A stretch of 64,000 bases of DNA from Membranipora membranacea (lineage: Eukaryota; Bryozoa; Gymnolaemata; Cheilostomatida; Membraniporidae): positions 5,826,001 to 5,890,000 of the forward strand of contig OU612071.1 in assembly GCA_914767715.1 (NCBI GenBank), given 5' to 3'. Of this stretch, positions 1 to 11,140 are shown piece by piece (position 1 is the stretch's first letter; each line of letters starts with the position of its first letter). A program made the translations under genes and the position numbers. The notes beneath the pieces are model-generated. The model ran no database searches. It worked only from the letters and a program-made list of their open reading frames with translations, and was not told where the DNA came from.

Positions 1-457
1 CGATCCTGCTGCGCTGCATAAGTGATATGAATTGGTTGCTCTGTTATTAAATTCTACATAAACCAACCTGGGTATCAGCTGGCATTATAACTGGTAGTTT
101 AAAAGTATGTTGTCATTTTTTATTGGTAGTGAGCATATAACATCTCCCGCAGCCAAATTGCTGGAGGAAGACATGGATTTTTGCTTCCTCAACGCGTTGG
201 GCATGGCATGTCTGGGGATGCGCAATATCTAGAAGGCTTTTAAGGGGGATGGAGGCCGGAGGCCTTGTGCCACCCTAAAACACATAATTTATGGACTGCC
301 AGTGACAGTTTTTTTCCAAGGACTACCTCTTCTCACAAAGGGGCTAGCCATCCAATAAATGATTATTGCCAGAAAATCTTTACATGATCTTCATCCACCA
401 GAATAATTAATAATTATGTCTGGTCAATAATTAGCTGGAGAGCATGCATCGACATAT

Positions 458-545
458 AGATCCAGTTTGATCCATTGGCCTGTGTTTGGAGTTGCCTCCC
501 TCTACTGGTCACTCCAAACGCAGGCAAATGGATCAAACTTGATCT
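458..545. repeat. Imperfect inverted repeat (hairpin), about 29-bp arms
   Basis: Bases 464-492 and 511-539 are near-perfect reverse complements (both contain TTTGATCCATT-like and ACTCCAAAC-like blocks) separated by an 18-base loop. The pairing continues outward a few bases with one mismatch. It could be a small foldback element or the remnant of a MITE. Confidence 0.7.
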
Positions 546-1734
546 AATTGAAATATGACGCATTAAGCTATCATTGAAATTACCTTATGTATGCTGGATT
601 GTCTCCCATCCTCAAGAAAATCAAGCTGACAGTGAGAAGAGCGATGTATCCTCGTGCCTTTTTCTAGTTGTGTGGTCTATGGATGTATGAGCTGCTCAGC
701 GAGATTGAGGCTTTTGTTCGGGTGTTTCTATATTTATGACAGTTCTGATATCGAACACTGCGAATTGCGGAATAAAACTTTACTGTTAAAATCGAATCGC
801 GTCACAGAATAGCAGTTTTTTAGGACTTCTTCAATCGCTGACCGCCAGCATGATGTTAATGTCTGATAGTTTGCAAATATCGCAGAGCGATTGCTCGCTG
901 TCTTAACAAAACCTAATCCATTCCATTTGTGCAATGTTTACATTTTCATCGTCTCTCTGTTGTCAAAAAGACCACCCATAGCTTAACGCAGGTGTCAGAA
1001 GGTGACAAATAACATGTTAATATTTGTAAACTTAAACCTGATCAGGTTGCAATGGTTTTAATTAAGTAACAGAGCATTTGATTGGCCGATTTAAGTTTAA
1101 TTTTTTTAAATGCAAGGAGCATGCGGCAGAATGTGTTAAGCAGCTGAGCAGACTCTGCTGTAACTCGTTAACGACAATTAAAGTGGAATTGCTTATCCAT
1201 GGTACTAATTCGCTACTGTATAATCCGTACTACACCCTAGGGCCTAGGACATAATACGTAATCGCCTAGCATATTTCCCTATCAACACTGCCTACATAGA
1301 CAATTAAGGCTACATGGAGTGGACATTTTAGCTGTTATAATAGATCAGAGATTAATTAGCCACTGTGTTGGCTTCTTTCAAAGTAAAAGTAGACAGATTA
1401 TCAATATATATATATATATCATAAAATTAATGCCATGCCAAAGTGAACAGTTTTTTTTGTGAGTTTACAGTAAATACAGGTAAATACAGTGGCTAAGCTT
1501 GAAACACTGCCTACTGAAAAATCTCTCCGCAGTCAATTAAACTGTCATTTATAACTCAGTTGCACTTTTCCTGCGTTTTAGATTTTGTCTCCACTTCACA
1601 TTGGATATTGCAAAGGAGCTGTAACAATATATTTTACACTCATGTGGCTTGAATAGTTAGCTTGTCAATTAGTCATGTACGGCTTCATTGTTGGATTGTG
1701 CACATACAGAACAAGTTTCAGCCCTCCCCCCCCT

Positions 1735-1887
1735 GATCTAGCCCCAACAAACAGCCAGGGGGTGGGGGAGGTCGATCTAGCCCCAACAAACAGCCAGGGG
1801 GTGGGGGAGGTCGATCTAGCCCCAACAAACAGCCAGGGGGTGGGGGAGGTTGATCTAGCCCCAACAAACAGCCAGGGGGGTGGGGAA
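1735..1887. repeat. 39-bp minisatellite, four copies
   Basis: GATCTAG recurs at 1735, 1774, 1813 and 1852, an exact 39-base period. The unit continues CCCCAACAAACAGCCAGG followed by a G-rich run. Copies differ at only a few positions, so the array is young. Because 39 is a multiple of three and the unit lacks stops, it creates open frames on both strands (13-residue repeats), which I regard as artefacts. Confidence 0.93.
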
Positions 1888-2692
1888 AATAGTGAACAAG
1901 ATGTGTCGCAGCTTGCACTGAGGTTTCTCGGAACCTTATATTTGTAGTATTTAAATTGCCAATCACAGTCTTTCAAGTTAAATCCTGTGTTTTCTTTATA
2001 ATTTCTAGTTGTAGCGCAGATTAATTGGATGATTGCCAGTTTCTAACATACAAAGTCGCTCACTTGTTCACTGACCTTTGTTTTATTAGATTAAAGAATT
2101 AACTTTTGGTAAACTTCTCAAGCTCAATTAAATTGCAATCTAATTCGGCTAGTGAATGATCAGAGAGAATTCATAACAAACATCAAGCACTAAAAACAAA
2201 CACGCTATATCTTACTATATATTTTGCAGGTGTGACAAAAATTGTGAATGGAAGTTTCACAGATGAAATTACTCCAGCTGTCCGCTGAACTTGTGAACTG
2301 TGAGCCTCCATTGATACATGTTTTGTTTTAAGCAAGTCAATTTCTCTATAAGTGAAATCTTTTAGCATTGTAATTTATAACAATTATAGAGAAATAGACC
2401 TCCAGAAAAAATCATGCCCTATCAATAGGCGCAGACATAAGTTAGACTTTGAAGTAATTATGAATGAAGTCAGCAAAGCTGCCAATGTTCAGATTCTTAT
2501 CGGTCCAGGTGTGTATGAGAATGTATATTAGTAGGGCTAACACAAGTTTCCTTCTGATGCCTCAGCCCTCAATACCAAAACACTCAAAATTACCTACACA
2601 TCACCTCCTGTATAAAATTGTATGATAAGTTGACCATATCAACAGGGTTCTAATTAAGAATTCTTGGGGCTTAATAATGTTGGGAGTCTGAC

Positions 2693-3100
2693 CAGGGGCG
2701 TATATTCTAAAAAATTTCACTCACTGACTTTTCAGAGATGAGCATAGTAATCGGGCGCAGCCCGATCCACACGCCGTAGGCGTGGCGGGGAGGGTGTGGG
2801 AGGGGCGCTTTAGCGGCCTCCCACCACGGAAATTTATGCATATCGGAAGCAAAATAGTGCAAGCTGAGAGGTATTTCAATAGCTCACTGAGCTGTTGGGT
2901 ACTTTCAGAAAACAACTCAATAGCAGTAGAAGATTACGGTAAAAATGCTCCAGTTATAAAGCACCCATTTGAAAAAAAACTGACCTTGATGGGATTCGAA
3001 CCCACAACAGTCTTATTATTATTAGGCGGACGCTCTACACACTGAGCTATTCAGCCACTAACCAAAATTTGTGGGCCGTGAGTGGTAATATACGCCACTG
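2693..3100. mobile_element. Non-autonomous hAT-type MITE
   Basis: The ends are inverted repeats: CAGGGGCGTATATT at 2693-2706 and the reverse complement of CAGTGGCGTATATT at 3087-3100 (13 of 14 match). The element is flanked by a perfect 8-bp direct repeat AGTCTGAC at 2685-2692 and 3101-3108. CAG-type termini plus an 8-bp target duplication are the hallmarks of the hAT superfamily. No transposase is present. The interior contains a GC-rich block near 2755-2830 and a tRNA-like segment on the minus strand near 2981-3058. Confidence 0.85.
2981..3058 (-). other. tRNA-like segment (tRNA pseudogene or SINE head)
   Basis: Read on the minus strand, this segment has an A box (TAGCTCAGTGTG, 3049-3038) and a perfect B box (GGTTCGAATCC, 3002-2992) at tRNA spacing. 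The anticodon arm is disrupted by an AATAATAATAA tract and the acceptor arms pair poorly, so it is not a functional tRNA. It lies wholly inside the hAT-like MITE. Confidence 0.7.
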
Positions 3101-3569
3101 AGTCTGACCACCCAAAGTCGATTTTTTTGGTCTTCGCACTTTAGAATACAATCTTAAATTTAATCTTCGCATTTCCTGCTGTTATTGATTTTTCAGTCTT
3201 CAAATGTGGATATTTCGGATAAATATTTCTTCAGTTTGTCAAAAAACTGTTTCTTCCCTTTTTTCACACTCAAATGACCATGATCTTCTGCCTTCCCAAA
3301 AAATAGGTTATGCCCCCAATGTTATCCGACAAGATTGTGAGAAATATAGGCAACAAAACCTCTTGTCATTATTCCATTCTCCTATGCTCAACGGAGTCTC
3401 ATTGGTTTATATCAAGAGGATATCAAGATTCCCCAAGCAAGCTTACAACCAGCAATGGGTTGGACTGTCATTGCTAATAAAAGAACATCCGGAATGGCCT
3501 ATATATTTTACATGCATTTCCAACTCTCAGCTATATTTATCCCCTCTTGATATATGAGAACACAACTAT

Positions 3570-3955
3570 TTAAAGGGCAACCAAGGTTTCGCAGCAATGC
3601 ATTAATGGGTAGCAAATAATGTGCTGGGCAGCATCAGCTTTGTGCATTACGCGATGTAAAACTCAAAGTAGTTGCTGACTCTAAGCTGGGTAACACTTCA
3701 GTTTAGGGGAGGTTCCAAGACTTTGCTGTAATAATTATAGAGCACAGGCTAAATAATCACAGGAACAGGAAACTGCTATGTGGTATTTCTCTTTTAGCTG
3801 AGTTTGAGTACCTGATGGAAGAAATGTTTCACAAGAATTCTGGCTGAATAATCATCCGAATTATATTTTGTCTTTTTCCCCATGCAGAAGGTGCAATCTG
3901 CTATTAATCAATGGCCATCAATGAGAAGTTGTTTGAAACCTTGGTTGCCCTTTAA
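3570..3955. mobile_element. TTAA-flanked MITE with 22-bp inverted ends
   Basis: Bases 3569-3590 and 3935-3956 are perfect 22-bp reverse complements built around AGGGCAACCAAGGTTTC. TTAA sits just outside AGGGCAACC at both ends (3570-3573 and 3952-3955), the target duplication used by piggyBac-type transposons. The interior is about 378 bp with no coding capacity. A related partial copy appears near 39764-39815. Confidence 0.8.
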
Positions 3956-4225
3956 ACATGTTGTTTTTATCCAAGGACTATTCTTGAACCAACTGGACAA
4001 TTACAATAGCTGCTCACAACAAAATAAACCAATAGGATGAATAAATATTTCACCTATGTTTCCAAACTCAAATAGGTGGAAGTGTGAGGGACGGGTGTAC
4101 TATTTGAATAGAACTAGGTACCATCTGGCAAGGTCAAGGTTAAAGTTAGCTTGGAATTTCTTCCTTTCAGCAGAAATATTTCAGTTGTCATAATTTTGGA
4201 TTGAGCTGAGGAAAAGAGTACAAAA

Positions 4226-7200
4226 ATGGTAAGCATTGGCCTAAAATTTTAGAACAAACTCATGAAAATACTCAATGGTTACTGCTGTGTTATTTGGTGT
4301 CTACATTATAGTATGGTATGCTGTCTTGAAGTCTGTGGCCTTCTCTTTAGCCTGACTTTTTTTATACCCACTGTGTCTAATTTCCTAATGAAAATTTCCT
4401 AATGAAAATGAATCTGTTTGTGTTACAATCAATGCACAAGTGACCATGCACTTGACAAATCCGCCATGGTGGTGTTTAGAACATGACCTTCAGAGTCAGC
4501 GCTAGCTTATTTTGAATACCTGTGTAATAATGGACTGCAGCAATTAATAATTTTGTTCCAGAATTAGTCATAGAAATAGGAAAGAATAATCAAATCCTAA
4601 TTTATTATGTCATTTAATTGATGCAAAGTAGGCTGAGATATCATATATGAATGAATTGTTGGTTTGAGTCCTACTGACTGGTGGAGCTTTCAAGGATGGT
4701 TGTTCCAGCCCCAAACACATTACAAAATAAAGTACAGTTATGCTGTAGATGTTGGATAGGCCCTGGGGGCCGATGTCCGGGAGACATGTCCAGAGCCACC
4801 TATGAGAGTTGTATAATAAAAGGCCTTTTGTTTGATGAACAAAGGAGTGCAAACAATGGCAGGCAAAGTTTGATTGTCTGAATGGATGTTGGGTGTGTGT
4901 GATCGATGGCTGGGGAACGTGTATGCTAACCTCAGTTTTCCACTTTTGCTACTCTCATTTGTGGGTATACACAATCCACCCGATGCTACAATATGTAGGA
5001 ACCACTGGTAAAGGGTATTTTACAACTCAACTTTATTTTGTAATGAGGTTCTTTGTTGTATTGCAGGCTGACAATGTTGCTCCAGGTACATTCCAGCTCA
5101 TAGATCAGGTACCCCAGCCGGTGCTGGACAGCTTCTTCTTCTACGCTACTCTGCTATCTCTGAAACTGCTCAGTAACAGTGTGATGACTGGTAAAAATAG
5201 AATTGCCCATAAGGTGGGTTTGTAGACCGCTTATTTTTCATCAACAATGTAGCCATAAATATCACTATTTCAAGCCTTTGCGAAAAAGGGGAACTTTCCA
5301 TCTGCACACACACTTTTAGTGTATGAGTCATAATTGATTTACTTGTTCACAAAGCCCAGTTTCTACATTTGTTGCATTATTTAATAGTTTAATAATCTTG
5401 ACATGGTTATCTTTGAAAGAGTCAGCTCATCTTTGTACACGCTTCATCTTTCACATACACTTATTACAAATGTAACCCGGTTCTGTAAGGCGTAAAGTTA
5501 TATTGATATCCACCTAAGTCTTTTGACTTTTGTTTGGGATGATCTGAGATGACCATGAGACCTCAAGATTGTCTTAAATTGCCTTAAAATGTCTGAAGAC
5601 TGCCTTACAATGACTCAACACTGCTGCACAACGTCTCAAGACTTCCTCACGTCATATCACTCACCTGCTGCCAGCTACTGGTCAAAGAGTCTCATCTGAA
5701 TAACATATAATCGCTTGGTATGGCCACTGTATCACATGGTCAGTATGACTCAATCCGGCAAAACGGCATTATCTTCAGGATTCTCTGTAGTTATCATCTT
5801 TTCCTCTTCTATTTTGTTACTTTATATGCTGCAGGTATCACCTAACCCGGAGGATAAGCTGAGTAAGGCTAAATCTCACCCTGATGTCGATCGAGCTGTC
5901 CGGTACGTCTAGGTGTATTATTCCATCAATTCAACATAATTCGTTGCTAGTTTTATGGATTGAGGTTCTTCAGTAGAAAGCTGTCAAAATTGTTACCTGA
6001 TCATTCCTTAATGAAAGATGTGAGATGTCTCTGTCGCAGAACACTCAATGCTTGACTAAACTCTAATATACAAACTGAAATTTTTTGTGGCTTTATTGAA
6101 TTGCCCAAGGAGTGAGACTTTTTCGAGCGATGATTTACGATGAATGTCATTTGTTTTTTTGACAATTGGTTAGACAACCAAGTTCTTGTTGGAGTCAAGC
6201 TTGCATCAAGCAACACTTTTGCTGTCTGCGAAAGCGGTTAAGGTTTCAAATTCTCGGTGCTGGTGATAATTCATGATATCGCACAATCATCCTATCATGT
6301 TCCTGGAGGAATGAAATAGCAATGCTTCAAGTAAATTGAAATTTCAATTTGAAAAAATTATCGGACATCATGCGAGCATATAGGTATAGGAGTCGGCTCA
6401 AGTTTAATTGTGTCTGTGCTTGGAAGAAATGTTTCCGTCATAAACATATAAATATGGTAGGCTGATACAACAGAGAGTATCTATATGTTTATGATTTCCC
6501 TACTACCATTCTTGACCAAAGACTTAATAATAAACCTAGACAGGACACTATATGGAGCATTAGCACTGAGGCACTTAATTGTGGGCGACGTAACGACACT
6601 GGAAGGTCCACAATCCAGGTTTTTTGTTGATAACTTGATCAATTTTGAGACGATTTTGCGTTTGAAAAATTACAAATGCAGCTCTTTGTGAACAGTTTGA
6701 TACTATTTTTAGGCAAAAAAGTGTTTGAAGAAGAAATAATATCAAGTTGATGACAAGATACTGCTGATTGTAAACTGATTTCAAACTCGAAATCCGATCA
6801 AAATTGATTGAGTTATGAAGAAAGAGCCTGGATTATGAACAATAAAACAATAATACCATCATTGCTTCTACACCTTCCAATTTTGTTATATTGCCCACAA
6901 TTAAGTGCCTCTCTTCAGCTGTATATTGTGTCCTGTCTAGGTTTACTATTTATTAAGTCTTTGTTCTTGACAAGTTTATTTTCTTGAGTTACCTGTTCAT
7001 ATCATGCTGTGCTTATATCTGTCCTAACCACATATATTTATTTACAGAGTACATCGTAATGATTTTGAGAACATTGTCCCGTTCTTCTTCCTCGCTCTGA
7101 TCTTCACTATGATAACAGGAGAGAGGCTGAGTCAGTTCTACTGTAAGGCTATATTCAGAGTATTCTTCTTCAGTAGGATCAGCATGTCTATCTGTCACTA

Positions 7201-8522
7201 CTATGAGATCCAGGTGAGATACAAACGACATAACGTAGCGAGATAGTTGGCTCTGATTGGCTGGTGGGTGGGAGAGAGCCTCTGATTGGCTGGTCGGAGG
7301 GAGGGAGAGAGCCAATGCAAGATCTTATTGAACATTCCTAATAGTACCTATTGATTGATTGATATATATATGGAATGTGAACCATGGAGTTTTTTCTTAG
7401 TATATTATCTCAAAAGTTTAGTGACCTGGCATTGGCTCTCTTTCTCACCAAACAGCCAATCATATGAGAGCCAACGCGACGGTTAGACCTACGGCCACTT
7501 AAGGGTTATACGTTAACATGGTAAATATATTGTATCTTGATTCCTGATTATTATCAATATGTCTACCTCAAGTTTCTTTATTCGACTCACAAGCTATTTT
7601 GTTTGATTGTCACAATTCTTAATGCCGTGGAGGCAACACATAGAGCTTATGTAGAGATAACTTCAATGGACTACCATAGGCCTATAATATGTTAAATCAA
7701 GTTTGATCAAAGTTGTCTGCATTGGCAATTGCTCAGTGTTCTGTAAATTTTACTTATCATATAATTATATTTCCTCAAATAATAGACTTGTCACACAGCC
7801 CACTGGTGTTTTGTCTTATACAAAAAAAACAAACACCAGTGGGCTGTAAACTAGACATGTCAACTTGTATATGCACTGTCTGGATTGCCAATGTGCTGCC
7901 CAACCAACACATTGTAATTACCATTCTTGTGTGCATACACTGTGTTGAGGGAGTCTACCTTTTGCTGTCTAGGTTACAGTCCTATTTTTCCTGATTGCTA
8001 CCAAGTTGTGCTCTCTTTGCATATTGCACTTTGTGGGAACGCAACTCGCAACTGCGTATGGTAGATGGTTAGCTCATGCATTTGTTTCTAGCCACTGTTA
8101 CCGTTAAATCACATTAATTTGCGTACCTTCTTAGTTGCTACCAACCACTGTTATTGTAATATAGACAGTGATGGGGCTGGAACAATCAAACAAAAATGGG
8201 CCTCAAGGTTAGAACTCCAGCTGTACCTGTTTCCTGCTTGTGGTCCCATTAATAGGTTTGGTTGATGTTGCGATCTGCAAGTCCGCTATTGATTTCTAGG
8301 ATTCATAAACTTTCACCCCATTCAGCTCTTTCCATTTTACCACTTCCATCATATTATTAACAGCATATAGTTCAATATTTATTTTTTGCTTAATTTCAGC
8401 CATGGAGAACAATATTCTGGTTTATGGGATTTGCCTGTAACGCAGTACTGGCCTACTTCATCGCAGAGAAGATAGGAACGTCTGCCGACAATATTCAACT
8501 GTCCTTCACTAGATACATGTAA
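4226..8522 (+). CDS. Microsomal glutathione S-transferase 1 / prostaglandin E synthase-like (MAPEG family)
   Basis: Coding exons are 4226-4228 (the start ATG alone, directly followed by a GTAAGC donor), 5067-5213, 5835-5902, 7048-7213 and 8400-8522. Phases agree and give 168 residues, close to the 152-155 of MGST1 and PTGES. Visible family marks are NPED after the first membrane helix and DRAVRVHRNDFENIVPF, the conserved ERxxRAHxNDxEN block that forms the glutathione site in MAPEG enzymes. Four hydrophobic segments are expected, and strong ones are seen at SFFFYATLLSLKLL, VPFFFLALIFTMI and TIFWFMGFACNAVLAYFI. MAPEG proteins are trimeric microsomal membrane enzymes that use glutathione for conjugation, peroxide reduction or prostaglandin H2 isomerisation. 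I cannot separate MGST1 from PTGES by eye. The start exon is the weakest part, because the ATG-only exon is inferred from phase and donor. An ATTAAA at 8993-8998 could serve polyadenylation. Confidence 0.9.
7246..7475. mobile_element. MITE copy 1 of a GTTGGCTCT family, inside the MAPEG gene intron
   Basis: The left end (GTTGGCTCTGATTGGCTG from 7246) and right end (reverse complement, finishing GAGAGCCAAC at 7475) are roughly 40-bp inverted repeats. The left arm contains a tandem duplication of a ~30-base CTCTGATTGGCTGGT-led unit (from 7251 and 7281). The element begins about 32 bases after exon 4. Related copies lie at 51423-51606 and 58278-58378, sharing GACCTGGCATT and the GTTGGCTCT ends. 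Confidence 0.75.
7795..7847. repeat. 17-bp perfect hairpin
   Basis: ACAGCCCACTGGTGTTT at 7795-7811 is the exact reverse complement of 7831-7847, with a 19-base loop. It lies in the last intron of the MAPEG gene. Confidence 0.75.
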
Positions 8523-11140
8523 TATCCCTCACCAAACACTAAGTCACATCAGCAAACTGGACTTGGCTTACGGGACCCTCAACTTTCTAATAATGGATTA
8601 GGTTGTAGCGACATTGTTATATCTAAATACAAAAACTGATTCCTACTGTTATTTCAAGACCAGTTCAGTACTTTTTAATGAATGTATGTGAATTTTCCTC
8701 GTTTCAACTAGAGGGCATTTGAATTAGATTTTGAATATTTTGGTACCAAGGACCCTAGTATAAATTCCATCTATGATATGTGGCCGCAAACTCCGATTGT
8801 GTTCAAAGTTGGTGTAGTAGCCAGGCTCAAAACAGTAGTTATCTACACTTGGTTGCGGTGAATGTTCTTCATCTTTTATGCATAATGATCTAACTTTTCC
8901 ATCGAATGTAATTAGTGACCCTTTATATTGCTACATGTTATACTACATTTCTTGTGTTCTTAATATCTTGTTTGCATTTTGTGATTATCCAAATTAAACT
9001 TGCCTCTGCTGAAAAAAAAGACACCGTTTCCACAGACCCAGTGTTCATGCCCTCACATATATCATACTCTTGATAGATAGTGAATTGGGGGCACTTAAAT
9101 TAAGATTATCGCTACTGATGACATTCAATCATAAGGCACAGCTCATTCATGTTCATAAACCTAGTTCGATGGTAGGGTAATTTACACATCAATGACACCC
9201 CTTGGAGCATCCATGAAATTAAGATAATCAAAGCTGTTTCTCCAGTTAATTAGCTTCAAAACAAGCCCAAAGTTGGCCTTCTTCGACCACTATAAGCTCT
9301 GCTATGAGGTATTGAAGTCGACCCTTTCAATATTCGCTCGTTATATTGAAAAGCCTGGGTGTGAGATCACATCAGGGTTTTTGACCAATATTCGAAAATT
9401 TTCGTATATGGAACTGTTAAAGTAAACCAACTTTTTTCCGCCAAAAAAAATGCGTTAATCTCCCTCAACTTTTTGCTTTGGGTTAATCTCCATTATGACA
9501 AGAGCTACGTTGGATTTCAACTCGCTTCATCCAATTTTGACAAAATTACATGAGCCCAAAGTTTCTTATGGTAGACATATAATCAAAATGTATGTCTATG
9601 ACATCACACCCCCCCTGCGCAAGGCTCGCGAGCCAGCGTCAGCGAGGCCTTACTTTGATAAGTCATAACTTCAGTCCTAATTGATCAATTGAGCTGTTCT
9701 TGGGCTCCTCTTGTAGCCTATAAGCTGGAGCATTTCCTCTGATTATTTAAACATTTATTTCAAGGATGCTTTAGTTTAGGCCTATGTTCAGTAATGGACG
9801 CTATGAAAAGAAAACCGGTTAGGCAACTCATAATTTAATCAACTATTTGGTGGCATTCAGGTCAACTTCAATGCTGATTCAATGACCCTGACAAAGCTTT
9901 CTGTTTTTAATATGGTTTCAAGGTCCTCCTGTCACAAATCAGGCAAGACCCCAATAGCAATATATAAAAATCAAGTTGTCCTCTCACTGAACTACAGGCC
10001 ATAATTTTGACTATGTCAATGGATTGGAAGGAAGCATCTTTGTTCATTCAACATTGTTTGATCAATTCGGATACTCGACTCTGGGAAACTTTATAACAAG
10101 TGAAAGGTCACATACTGCACAATACATCGCCTTGGTAGGTGCAATGTACAATACAATTAGCAGCTAAAGCATGGTGCACATTTCGAGACATACCAATTAC
10201 TTGTCGCTTATATAATGGCTGTTTCCAAACCATCATGTAAAAAAAAAAAGTGAACCAAACTACTCGATCTCCAAAGATTTTTATTACTATACAAAGGAAC
10301 GCCTCGTCGAAAAACTGATCCAATACCTAACAATAAACAAATGAGTTCTTAGAGAAGAATGTTTGAACTTATGAGATGGATAGTACAGCTTGGAACACTA
10401 TTAGACTGGCTTTGGAAGATTACCATTCAAAATGCACATATCAGCGTGACTATTTACTGTATAGACTAGATAATATCCAATGACTCCTTTTATGAAGGCC
10501 TATTTACAAGGAAAGCAGTCAAAATCTCCACTTCCATAACGCAACGCAAAAAACAAGCTGCTCATTTTGTACAAAAAGGAGATATAGAATCGTGTCTCAT
10601 AAAGCTTAGTTATATCCTATCATAAACAAAAAAATGCCCTGTACAGTACAATACCAACAATATGCATTGTACAGTACAATCCCAACCTCAAGCTCTGTAC
10701 AATTTAAAGCCCAGAAAAAAGCTCTGCAGTGCACAATGTTCCTGTTCAAACATAATTCCAAGTTGTAAAAAGGTTGGTTTTCAGATCAGTTCTCGTTTTT
10801 TAACAAAAAAATCTATACACAAAAGGTGTATAGAAAGACTACCAAACATTCAGTAGGAAAGAAAAAAAGGAGTCTTCAGATATAAAAACGTACTCAAAAA
10901 CACACATTTTTAATCAAAAGGCAGTTTTTGGATGGTAATAGTTTGTGTCAATGCTATCTAGTAGTAAATAATATACAAAGTGATGATAGTATTTGTGCTT
11001 ATACAGTAGTAAGTCGAGTAGGTAGTGAAGTTTGGAGGAGATTTATAGTACAAGCTTTCATATACTGTTGATAGAGAGTGAGAGAGGGCTGGTGATAGAT
11101 TGGAGGGCGGAGACTTTGCTACAAACAGGAAGAGATGTCA
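8523..11140. other. Convergent 3' region between the MAPEG and SET genes
   Basis: Both neighbouring genes end towards this stretch, so it should hold both 3' UTRs. A candidate poly(A) signal for the plus gene is ATTAAA at 8993-8998. I found no further gene. Short open frames such as 10108-10323 and 10662-10856 have no family resemblance. Confidence 0.6.

Larger units (their letters stand above)
1..4225. other. Upstream intergenic region, no gene recognised
   Basis: No open frame here resembles a protein, and none is flanked by convincing splice sites. The stretch holds a hairpin (458-545), a short TA microsatellite near 1403-1418, a 39-bp minisatellite (1735-1887), a hAT-like MITE (2693-3100) and a TTAA-flanked MITE (3570-3955), all listed separately. 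The last hundred or so bases should contain the 5' UTR and promoter of the MAPEG gene, but I see no clear TATA box or initiator. Confidence 0.6.

Noticed and set aside
1665-1976. Open frames of 82-103 codons on both strands
   Set aside because: They are created by the 39-bp minisatellite, whose period is a multiple of three and which lacks stops; both strands and several frames are open at once.
2782-3045. 87-codon plus-strand frame
   Set aside because: It lies wholly inside the hAT-like MITE and reads through its tRNA-like segment.
3204-3557. 117-codon plus-strand frame
   Set aside because: No family resemblance, no supporting splice signals, and composition is like the surrounding non-coding DNA.
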